Of a DNA stretch of 7,469 nucleotides, positions 1-6,922 are shown piece by piece. The stretch lies in the NCBI GenBank assembly GCA_021204735.1, contig JAJPYV010000394.1:1-7469 (forward strand), read 5' to 3'. The notes below the pieces were generated by a model, which saw only the letters and a list, made by a program, of their open reading frames with translations, was not told the DNA's origin and ran no database searches. How positions within the stretch are numbered: position 1 is the first letter of the stretch; the number at the start of each line of letters is the position of its first letter. A program made the translations under genes and the position numbers. The DNA is from Prevotella sp. (GTDB lineage Bacteria; Bacteroidota; Bacteroidia; Bacteroidales; Bacteroidaceae).

Positions 1-236
1 GTAAGTGGATTGCCGCCAAAGCGGGTATCAATAAGAATGTTAGCTTCAATACCTCGCGCCACACCTTTGCAACGTTGACGTTGGAGGCGAGCAATGACAT
101 AAAAACGGTGAGTAAACTATTGGGACACAAGAGCATTCTCACCACACAGATATATGCCGAAGTACAGATGAAAAGCAAGGAGGAGGCGGTCAACCGGCTT
201 AACGGGAAGTTCGGCGGGGTGAGAAAATCCGTGTAA
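1..236 (+). CDS. Tyrosine recombinase/integrase, C-terminal fragment (5' end outside window)
   Basis: The reading frame starting at base 3 runs for 77 codons to a TAA at 234-236. It encodes the end of a tyrosine site-specific recombinase catalytic domain, which cuts and rejoins DNA through a 3'-phosphotyrosine intermediate. Visible residues: the second catalytic Arg in a TSRHTFATL motif (fragment residues 17-25), the LLGH motif (39-42) and the nucleophile Tyr51 in TTQIYAEV, nine residues after the LLGH His. The usual His of the HxxR box is Asn here (NTSR). A short basic tail follows the Tyr, so the C-terminus looks complete. The missing upstream part should hold the SAM-like DNA-binding domain and the first catalytic Arg. 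The family includes integrases of conjugative transposons and genomic islands as well as phase-variation invertases; the fragment cannot tell these apart. XerC/D is less likely given the accessory context. A terminator-like hairpin lies 27 bases downstream. Confidence 0.9.
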   Translation, partial: KWIAAKAGINKNVSFNTSRHTFATLTLEASNDIKTVSKLLGHKSILTTQIYAEVQMKSKEEAVNRLNGKFGGVRKSV

Positions 237-263
237 TGTTTCGAGGCAAAGTGGGAGAAAATA

Positions 264-312
264 AGGGGAGAAAAAGCCACAACTTTGCATTCGGCTTTTC
301 TTTCCCTTTTTT
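264..312 (+). terminator. Rho-independent terminator after the recombinase
   Basis: An inverted repeat pairs 264-278 with 293-307: 15 positions with two G-U wobbles and one A-C mismatch, the loop-proximal part being a clean AAAAGCC/GGCTTTT. The loop is 14 bases. A run of six T residues follows (307-312). It lies 27 bases after the recombinase stop codon, as expected for its transcript end. It should isolate the following gene cluster from recombinase transcription. The 9-mer GGGAGAAAA occurs twice in tandem (253-261 and 266-274), the second copy lying within the 5' arm. Confidence 0.6.
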
Positions 313-463
313 ATCTATACTTTTCATTGTTCAACGTCAGACATCTGTCCTTTTCTATTTCTACGGCATTTCCCGGCAGGGGTAGGTAGGCATGCGAAGA
401 GACATCTTCTCACATTTTCATCTAAATTCTTATTGAAATCATCGATTGTGCAATAAGTTTTCG

Positions 464-471
464 TAACTTTG
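464..471 (+). promoter_or_regulatory. Candidate upstream Bacteroidetes -7 element (TAnnTTTG)
   Basis: TAACTTTG matches the TAnnTTTG -7 consensus used by the Bacteroidetes primary sigma factor. The nearest upstream TTG (446-448) leaves a 15-base gap, shorter than usual for the -33 element, so the match is partial. If used, the leader to the ATG at 691 would be about 210 bases long. Confidence 0.35.
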
Positions 472-619
472 TAGATGGTAATCAAATATCTAGTTCTTTA
501 TATAATTTATTGATTTTCAGCCATAAAGTTGCAGAATATCTATATGATTAACAAATTTTATGTCATCTTTTTTTGCACCTTTCTTATTCCGAACTCGCGT
601 AAAAAAATGATATTTTTAA

Positions 620-627
620 TAACTTTG
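620..627 (+). promoter_or_regulatory. Candidate proximal Bacteroidetes -7 element (TAnnTTTG)
   Basis: TAACTTTG matches the -7 consensus and is the same 11-base string (through TAG) found at 464. Initiation about 7 bases downstream would give a leader of roughly 55-60 bases before the ATG at 691, or about 27 before the GTG at 661. No TTTG or TTG lies at the expected -33 position, so an activator or alternative sigma factor might be needed if it is real. Confidence 0.45.
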
Positions 628-690
628 TAGCCACCGATTCTATTAAGCATTGGGGGTGATGTGATAAAGATAGTTTCAATTGACTTGAAC

Positions 691-2985
691 ATGGAAATAA
701 ATTTGACAATTACTGATACGAGAAGACTTACAATCTATTTCGTTGTGCTATTACTATTACTAGGCGTACAACCTATTTGGGCTCAGTCTTATACGCTTAC
801 CGATAAGTGGGTAGACGCAGGTAATGGAGTCCAAATTAATGATCCTTACTATTCAGAGACATCAACTGTCAAATGGGATGGCGCTTCCAAAAACGGGAAA
901 GCCAACGGGTACGGAACGCTGACCAAGTATAACAACGGTCAGTTTGAGTCCAAATTCGAAGGCTATTACAAAAACGGAATTCGGGAGGGCAAAGGAAAGT
1001 TTACCCACATGGACGGTTCTGTTAAAGAAGGTATTTTTGTCAACGGGCAATTGACGGGTAAAGGCATTATGACTACCGAGGACGGCCATCGGTACGAGGG
1101 CGAGTTCATCAACTATCGTATGCATGGGAAAGGGAAACTGACCTGGGCCAACGGTTCGTCTTTCGAGGGATTCTTTGTTTCCGACGTACCTTACACAGGT
1201 AAGTTCACCGATTATACCGGTGAGGTGACCTATATTCAAAAAGGCGAACCGGTGGAGCGCATCAATGAAGTGAGAAGCGGTTACAGCCCCAAAATCGGCC
1301 AGCGGGTGACAGAGTACTTTGATGAAGAGTGGAACCGTTGTCAGGCAGAGGATGCAGCATACTATAGGCTCATTACATATTCATCTCCCAATACACCAAA
1401 GGGTGTAGTGAGAGATTTTTACATATCAGGGCAAATACAATCAGAACAATATCCTATCTATATTAATTATGCAGATGAGGGTATGACATTCATGGAAGGC
1501 AAGCAGACATTCTACCACGAGAATGGTAATGTTTCAACTGTATTATATTATTATAATAACAAGCCAAATGGTCCAATCGAAACGTATTACCCAAGTGGAA
1601 ATCTAGAATCCAAGGCTAAGTATGAATATGGATTGCTTAATGGTGATGCCATTTCTTATTTTGAGAATGGTAAGATAAAGAGTGTTTCTAAGTACAAGAA
1701 TGGAGATTTGCTTAATAATAAATTCCTTCTGTTCACAGAAGATGGAATGTCTTTCCTTATGTACAATGAGGATTTTGATCGCAACCATGAAGCATGGGAG
1801 TATCAAGGACAAAGTGGGATTATGCAGCCCAATGGCGATGGGACTATTTCTATGCAAGTCTCACCCGAGCGTACCATTACCGGAGGTATATACACGGGTT
1901 TTGCTCCGATGAGTGAGAATATCATTAGTGTAGTTACCAACCAGAGGGAACAAGGTTCTGTTGTTACACTCCTCTTTGGCTTTAAAGATTGGGATAATTT
2001 TTGTTCTCTCTCTATCTATAAAAACCTGTTCCAATTTATCTACAGAAAGAATGGTGTAATGGTACAGAACGATGAATGGATGATTGCAGACTGCATAAAA
2101 CCTGATATTAACCAGCTTCAGGTTGTCAACTCAGACGACAAAATCACATTTTATATCAACGAGACACCTGTAGGACAGGTCAGGCGCATTTATTATGACG
2201 GTTCACTCTGTGGAGTGTCGGTTTATAATCCGACAAGCTCTCCGGTTGTGATTGACGCCACCCGGCTTGTGGTGCAGGAGGTGGTCGATCCAGATAATAT
2301 CCCGGAAGAATACCTTCCGTCATCGGCAGGTTCAGAAGGAGATTGGACGGGAAATGGAACTGGATTTTTCGTTTCGGACAATGGTTACATTGCTACAAAC
2401 TACCATGTCGTTGAAGGTGCGAAAGCCATTCAGGTCACTTTTACAAGAAACAACAAAGCAGAATCGTATCCTGCGAAGGTCGTGATTTCTGATAAGGAGA
2501 ACGACCTTGCCATCTTGAAAATTGACAGCATCAGCGTGGATGCAATTCCCTATGCGTTGTTGACACGAATCAAGGATACGGGCAGCGAAGTGTTCACATT
2601 GGGTTATCCTATCGCCGACGTGATGGGAACCGAAGTAAAGTTCACCGATGGCAAAATCAGCTCCAAGAGCGGTATACAAGGCGATGTCCGTGTCTATCAA
2701 ATCACGGTTCCCATTCAGCCCGGCAACAGCGGTGGTCCGTTGTTCGATATGATAGGCAATGTCGTAGGTATAACAAGTTCCGGTCTAAATAAAAAATATT
2801 TTCAGTCGGAGAACGTAAACTATGCCGTCAAGTCTTCGTATCTGAAAACATTGATTGATTCGTCTGACGAAAAGATTGAGGTGAAAGAATCGACGACAAC
2901 AAATACAGATATTTCATCCGATATTTCCCTTACCGAAAGAATCAAGCAGTATGAGGAATATGTGGTGCTAATTGAAACAAAATAG
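691..2985 (+). CDS. Exported MORN-repeat, beta-sandwich, trypsin-like (HtrA-type) serine protease
   Basis: The frame is open from a GTG at 661; I prefer the ATG at 691 because it leaves a compact signal peptide (two Arg, then a Leu-rich core) ending IWA|QS. The product is then 764 aa. Numbering from the GTG, the order is: MORN repeats about 82-195 (GxGxLTxxNGxxFEGxF pattern); MORN_2/YwqK-like repeats about 245-350 (YHENGN, YYPSGN, YFENGK); a LamG/DUF1080-like beta-sandwich about 368-540; a trypsin-like protease about 560-710. The triad is visible: His582 in TNYHVV, Asp615 in NDLAILK, Ser690 in GNSGGPL. This is the degP/degS-like core, but no PDZ domain follows, only a Thr/Ser/acidic tail and a final helix. 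It probably cleaves proteins in the periplasm or at the outer membrane, with MORN repeats acting as scaffold; the substrate is unknown. The MORN_2 segment is much more AT-rich (about 33% GC) than the parts on either side (47-49%). Gene 2 starts 25 bases later, suggesting co-transcription. Confidence 0.9.
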   Translation: MEINLTITDTRRLTIYFVVLLLLLGVQPIWAQSYTLTDKWVDAGNGVQINDPYYSETSTVKWDGASKNGKANGYGTLTKYNNGQFESKFEGYYKNGIREGKGKFTHMDGSVKEGIFVNGQLTGKGIMTTEDGHRYEGEFINYRMHGKGKLTWANGSSFEGFFVSDVPYTGKFTDYTGEVTYIQKGEPVERINEVRSGYSPKIGQRVTEYFDEEWNRCQAEDAAYYRLITYSSPNTPKGVVRDFYISGQIQSEQYPIYINYADEGMTFMEGKQTFYHENGNVSTVLYYYNNKPNGPIETYYPSGNLESKAKYEYGLLNGDAISYFENGKIKSVSKYKNGDLLNNKFLLFTEDGMSFLMYNEDFDRNHEAWEYQGQSGIMQPNGDGTISMQVSPERTITGGIYTGFAPMSENIISVVTNQREQGSVVTLLFGFKDWDNFCSLSIYKNLFQFIYRKNGVMVQNDEWMIADCIKPDINQLQVVNSDDKITFYINETPVGQVRRIYYDGSLCGVSVYNPTSSPVVIDATRLVVQEVVDPDNIPEEYLPSSAGSEGDWTGNGTGFFVSDNGYIATNYHVVEGAKAIQVTFTRNNKAESYPAKVVISDKENDLAILKIDSISVDAIPYALLTRIKDTGSEVFTLGYPIADVMGTEVKFTDGKISSKSGIQGDVRVYQITVPIQPGNSGGPLFDMIGNVVGITSSGLNKKYFQSENVNYAVKSSYLKTLIDSSDEKIEVKESTTTNTDISSDISLTERIKQYEEYVVLIETK

Positions 2986-3010
2986 CAACTTAATATTTAA
3001 CATTATTTAC

Positions 3011-3697
3011 ATGATGAAAAAGATTATTTTTTTAATGAGTGCGCTCCTTCTGACAATGAGTGTCAATGCGCAGACAGTTGAGGACAAACCTACGGTAGAG
3101 GGCACGGCTTCCGAATCATTGTCCGCCATACGTTTGGCAAGCGATTTGCTTCGTTATGGTTATAACAACAAATCTACTCTTGCATTGGTGGACGCTCTTC
3201 AGATTTTCTCCGAGAATCCCACCCAGAACTTGAACGCGACACGTGAAGGAAGTGTTGTCGACACCTCCGAATCCGAGGGGAAATCCGCGGAAGTGGCATA
3301 TGATTATGAGACTGTTCTTGCGGATGCGAAGAAGTTCGCCGAAGGTGACGCCAACCTGCTTGCAATCATCGACAACATCGACGCCGAGGCTAAAGGATCG
3401 CAACGTGGAGCCGTAAACGGTCCGTCACTGCATTATGATTCCGTCAACGGCAACAGCACAGACACCTATTCCATCAGTTTCGTTGCCGGCTATCTCGCAG
3501 AAATTCTCGTTTCGGGAGACGGGGATACGGATCTTGACCTGTATGTCTACGATTCCGGCGGACACCTCATCGCTAAGGATGATGATTATTCGGACGACTG
3601 CTATGTCTGTTGGGTTCCCGCATGGACAGGCAGGTTCATCGTCAAGATTGTGAACCGTGGCCGCGTCTACAACAGATATGCAATCGCTACGAACTAA
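3011..3697 (+). CDS. Small exported protein with C-terminal PPC-like beta-sandwich
   Basis: The start is the ATG at 3011 (a second ATG follows at once). It opens a classic signal peptide, Met-Met-Lys-Lys then a hydrophobic core, ending SVNA|QT at residues 20-21. The product is 228 aa. Residues about 35-130 look helical and charged and match no family I can name. Residues about 140-228 resemble a bacterial pre-peptidase C-terminal (PPC) domain: DTDLDLYVYD at 172-181, then an acidic DDD/DD stretch that could bind calcium, WTGRF at 205-209 and a closing YAIATN. PPC domains usually accompany secreted proteases and help folding, secretion or substrate binding; here the domain sits in its own protein between two protease genes, so a partner or chaperone role is an inference. 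Cys197 and Cys200 form a CxxC pair. GC is high (33 of 60 bases at 3241-3300). A strong hairpin follows 13 bases after the stop. Confidence 0.88.
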   Translation: MMKKIIFLMSALLLTMSVNAQTVEDKPTVEGTASESLSAIRLASDLLRYGYNNKSTLALVDALQIFSENPTQNLNATREGSVVDTSESEGKSAEVAYDYETVLADAKKFAEGDANLLAIIDNIDAEAKGSQRGAVNGPSLHYDSVNGNSTDTYSISFVAGYLAEILVSGDGDTDLDLYVYDSGGHLIAKDDDYSDDCYVCWVPAWTGRFIVKIVNRGRVYNRYAIATN

Positions 3698-3710
3698 ACT
3701 TGTCATACCG

Positions 3711-3747
3711 ACGGGAGGGCATACCTGAAAAGGTTTCCTCCCGTTTT
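3711..3747 (+). terminator. GAAA-loop hairpin with T run between genes 2 and 3 (terminator or attenuator)
   Basis: ACGGGAGG (3711-3718) pairs perfectly with CCTCCCGT (3737-3744). Inside it a second 4 bp stem, ACCT (3723-3726) with AGGT (3731-3734), closes a GAAA tetraloop (3727-3730). TTTT (3744-3747) follows. The hairpin begins 13 bases after the gene 2 stop and ends 19 bases before the gene 3 ATG. The short T run and lack of a clear promoter before gene 3 favour partial termination, or an RNA-stabilising stem that sets the ratio of upstream to downstream products. Confidence 0.65.
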
Positions 3748-3766
3748 CAATTCCTGCGCCGAGCCC

Positions 3767-6700
3767 ATGAAAAGGATGATTTTATGGTTATTTGCCGTTT
3801 TGAGTATGTTGGATGTGGCCGCTCAAGAAGATTTAGGCACTTACCTGAATCGTTTGTTTGACATGCAAGATAATCCTCAAGCTATAAGAGAAGCATTAAG
3901 CAAAATCACTCAGTCACAACTTGAATCTGCTCCAGACTCTGTGCAGTTCGACTATTATTATTTATCCGCCGCGGTGGATGATATGGAGGACAAGCATACT
4001 CCTGAAAAGATTAAGAACCTTGTTATGGCCAAAGCTTTGTGTGAAAGAAGTCTTGGGGTACATTCTCCTGTATATGTAGAATTGATGTGGGCGATAGGGA
4101 ATGAATATATTTGTAATAACGACACATTGTCCGCTCTTAAATACTATCGTAACAGTTTAGTCACGTCAATCGGATGGTACTTGTCTGATGGATATCAGTT
4201 TGAGGACTTATATAACGATATGCAAGATTTTACAGCTGAATGTTATCAGAACAAGCAAATAACCAAGGCTATGGCTTTGCACAAATCTGACATTTCCCCG
4301 ATTTCTCATTCCTCTGATCTTAATTTGAGCGAGGATGACGAATTCTACATCACACTCAATCGTGAGCCTGAACTTTTAAACTCTCTTCTCAATGCGGTTG
4401 AACTAAAAGATTCTGGTAAGCTTGAGGAATGTGTCGAGGAATACGAGCACATCTTGGATCAATGGGATTGTGATTTGACGACAAGAGCGACAATTACAGG
4501 ATTGCTATGCAAAGAGTACGTAAACGCAGGCAAGTATGAAGAAGCAGAAAAGGCATACCTCAACATTGTTGAACAGCTCGAACAAGCCAATCTTAAAAAC
4601 ACTCGGATTTACAGGAAAATACTGAGTGGATTGGGCAACCTATATAATGGGATGTTCAATTACGAGGAAGCACAAAGTTATTGCCATAATGCAAAATATT
4701 TATTCGAAGAGAACCTTGACTTCGGCTTGGGTTACATACAGTGCCTTTCCCGATGTGCAATAGCTGCAAACGGATTAAACAAGAAGTTTTTATCAGTTCT
4801 CTTAATGGATGTTGCATTAGACCGAGGAAGAGAGATCTTGGGACAAGAAGAGGATGATAGCGAAGCTATGAAACGAGATAAGAGTGATTTTCTAACAACT
4901 TTGTTGTCAAACACGGCAGTTATGTACGATCACTTAGGATTATACGAAGAGGCATTGGTATTACTCAGAGAATCAATTGACGAGTCACAAAAAGCAGGAC
5001 TAAACACTTGCCGTTATTTGTATAACTTGGGAAGCAATTGTATTTTCCGAGAGGAGTATTCTGCGGGTCTAACAGCTTTCAAAGAAGCATATTCGTATGC
5101 AAGGAACACTGATGAGAAGGTGGAATGTGGCATTGCGTATTGCTGGCTTGACTATTTGATAAACAGCACATACAACACATGTGAAATTGTAAATATATCA
5201 TCATATATTGCCGATGAAGTATACTCAATCTTCCAATTTCTATCGACAGATGAGCGCACGAATTTCTGGAAACATTTCGAAAGCTATTTACCTATGCTCA
5301 ATCTTATGTTGTATGACGCAGGTGAAGAGGCGAATTACGGCACGGTCTATGACAACTTGCTTCTTGCAAAAGGTTTGCTTTTAAGGACATCTAATAGGAT
5401 AAAGAATGCCATTTACACTTCAAACAATGAGGAAAATATCAAATCCTATGAGAAGTTGCTCAACCTGAAAAAGCAACTCTCTGCAGAGAATGATTCTCTC
5501 ACAATAATCAACTTGAAGTCTGATATATACAAACTGGATAAGAGTCTAACTCAAAATGTAAGTGAGTACGCCCAATTCTGCAAAGGAGTAGGTTGGAGAG
5601 ATGTCAGAGACAAATTGGGAAGCAATGACCTTGCTGTAGAGTTCTGCAACATTCCAATTATATGTAGGACAGACTCTTTACAGAGCATTTACGAGGAGCC
5701 TCGTTATTGTGCTGTTGTTTTGAAAAAAGATATGGAGAATCCTATAATTATTCCTCTTTTCAATGAGTCCTTTCTTGGGAATTGCGAGAGTGATGAATTG
5801 ATGGACACTGACTTTCTGTTTAACAATATTTGGTTAAGGTTTTCCTGTGTACTTCAAGGTGTTGAAAACATCTATTTTGCCGCTGAAGGAGAATTACATA
5901 GGATTGGTGTTGAATATGCGTTAATGCCAAACGGCAAGAGGATGAATGAAGCATATAATATATACAGACTCTCCTCTACCCGAGAGCTGGTTGACGCAAC
6001 CGTGAATAGACCGATTTGCAATGCTCTTTTGTATGGAGGCTTGCAGTATGACATTGACGAGCAGTCTCTTGTTGCTAAAAGCAGAAGCTATGAGGCTCAT
6101 CGATTTACGACAAGCCGGGCAGTTGAGATCGACGGATTGCGCTATGGGGTCTCATACCTTCCTGGCACAAAAGCAGAAGTGACTTCAATTGATACATTAC
6201 TACAAGAAGCAGGTGTGAAAAGCTCTCTTTATATGGGAGAAGACGGAACAGAGGAATCTTTCTATATGGCTGCCAGTTCACAAAAGTATGATATTCTCCA
6301 TTTGGCGACCCATGGGTTCTTTTGGACACATAGTGATGCGGGAAAGAAGAGTTACGTTAGTTTCTTGAAGAACTTCACAGGCACAAAACTAAGTGAAGAA
6401 GATAAGTCACTCAGACGATCGGGATTAGTCTTCAGCGGCGCAAATTTGTGCCTACAAGGCATAAAGCTTCCCGATGATGTTGAAGATGGTGTGCTTACTG
6501 CAAAGGAACTGTCGGATATGAATCTTGGCGATGTGAATCTCGTAGTGTTATCCGCATGTCAAAGCGGACTTGGAGACGCTTTTGGCGAAGGTGTTTTTGG
6601 CCTCCAGCGTGGATTTAAACTTGCAGGAGCAAAATCTCTTCTTATGACATTGTGGAAAGTGGATGATAAGGCTACCCAGCTTCTTATGACAGAGTTCTAT

Positions 6701-6829
6701 CGCCAATTGCTTAATGGCAAAAGTAAAACCGAATCTCTTCGTATTGCCCAGCAGTTGGTACGAAGTTATGCTGAGTATCAAGATCCTCAATACTGGGCTG
6801 GTTTCATATTGTTGGACGCATTAAATTAA
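3767..6829 (+). CDS. Exported TPR-CHAT (caspase/separase-fold) cysteine protease
   Basis: The 1020-aa product begins with a short signal peptide, MKRM then a hydrophobic core, ending VAA|QE at 19-20. Residues about 25-450 are helical, with tetratricopeptide-type repeats clearest at 245-315 (AGKYEEAEKAY, FNYEEAQSY) and 378-447 (LGLYEEALVLL). Residues about 485-600 are the helical linker seen before CHAT domains (STDERTNFW at 493-501, Lys/Leu-rich helices 530-595). The CHAT domain spans about 605-1019. The catalytic pair is visible: His849 in LHLATHG and Cys931 in LSACQSGLG. Other family hallmarks: RSGLVFSGAN (884-893), LTAKEL (910-915), GAKSLLMTLWKVDD (954-967) and the ending YWAGFILLD. CHAT proteases belong to the caspase-separase clan, and TPRs usually recognise partners or triggers. 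I count 23 cysteines, many for an exported protein. No Shine-Dalgarno is seen; a hairpin ends 19 bases upstream. It is probably in one transcription unit with genes 1 and 2. Confidence 0.93.
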   Translation: MKRMILWLFAVLSMLDVAAQEDLGTYLNRLFDMQDNPQAIREALSKITQSQLESAPDSVQFDYYYLSAAVDDMEDKHTPEKIKNLVMAKALCERSLGVHSPVYVELMWAIGNEYICNNDTLSALKYYRNSLVTSIGWYLSDGYQFEDLYNDMQDFTAECYQNKQITKAMALHKSDISPISHSSDLNLSEDDEFYITLNREPELLNSLLNAVELKDSGKLEECVEEYEHILDQWDCDLTTRATITGLLCKEYVNAGKYEEAEKAYLNIVEQLEQANLKNTRIYRKILSGLGNLYNGMFNYEEAQSYCHNAKYLFEENLDFGLGYIQCLSRCAIAANGLNKKFLSVLLMDVALDRGREILGQEEDDSEAMKRDKSDFLTTLLSNTAVMYDHLGLYEEALVLLRESIDESQKAGLNTCRYLYNLGSNCIFREEYSAGLTAFKEAYSYARNTDEKVECGIAYCWLDYLINSTYNTCEIVNISSYIADEVYSIFQFLSTDERTNFWKHFESYLPMLNLMLYDAGEEANYGTVYDNLLLAKGLLLRTSNRIKNAIYTSNNEENIKSYEKLLNLKKQLSAENDSLTIINLKSDIYKLDKSLTQNVSEYAQFCKGVGWRDVRDKLGSNDLAVEFCNIPIICRTDSLQSIYEEPRYCAVVLKKDMENPIIIPLFNESFLGNCESDELMDTDFLFNNIWLRFSCVLQGVENIYFAAEGELHRIGVEYALMPNGKRMNEAYNIYRLSSTRELVDATVNRPICNALLYGGLQYDIDEQSLVAKSRSYEAHRFTTSRAVEIDGLRYGVSYLPGTKAEVTSIDTLLQEAGVKSSLYMGEDGTEESFYMAASSQKYDILHLATHGFFWTHSDAGKKSYVSFLKNFTGTKLSEEDKSLRRSGLVFSGANLCLQGIKLPDDVEDGVLTAKELSDMNLGDVNLVVLSACQSGLGDAFGEGVFGLQRGFKLAGAKSLLMTLWKVDDKATQLLMTEFYRQLLNGKSKTESLRIAQQLVRSYAEYQDPQYWAGFILLDALN

Positions 6830-6922
6830 CTGTATATGGGAAAATGTGTGTTCTGTCCATTCGTGGAAATGATATCAGTATGAAATACATTTAACGTAAT
6901 GTTACCGCATTAAAATAATTGC

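Larger units (their letters stand above)
313..660. other. AT-rich non-coding leader upstream of the protease cluster
   Basis: This stretch holds no convincing reading frame and no tRNA or other structured RNA that I can recognise. What can be seen: a small hairpin at 396-409 (GAAGA/TCTTC, loop GACA), and two identical 11-base copies of TAACTTTGTAG at 464-474 and 620-630, each matching the Bacteroidetes -7 promoter consensus. It separates the recombinase from the exported-protein cluster and is the most likely site of transcription control for that cluster. I could not identify an attachment-site core or an invertible inverted-repeat pair. Confidence 0.5.

Noticed and set aside
524..531. TAAAGTTG as a third promoter -7 element
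   Set aside because: It departs from TAnnTTTG at the first T of TTTG and has no -33 element at a usable distance.
661..690. GTG at 661 as the start of the first protease gene
   Set aside because: A G-rich GGGGGTG lies just before it, but this start adds ten residues ahead of an already sufficient signal-peptide N-region. The in-frame ATG at 691 gives a more normal signal peptide. The GTG remains possible.
862..1239. Minus-strand open frame of 125 codons opposite the MORN region, and the similar one at 2332-2700
   Set aside because: They lie entirely opposite a gene with clear domain motifs, show no recognisable motif, and look like by-products of the coding frame on the other strand.
2972..3010. 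Upstream TTG start for the PPC-like protein, overlapping the end of gene 1
   Set aside because: It is a TTG codon and would place 13 extra residues before a textbook Met-Met-Lys-Lys signal peptide at 3011.
6836..6883. 15-codon frame starting MGKCVFC in the gap after the CHAT gene
   Set aside because: It has a CxxC but no ribosome-binding site and is too short to separate from chance.
6887..6902. Possible terminator after the CHAT gene
   Set aside because: Only a 5 bp AT-rich stem with no T run; too weak to call.
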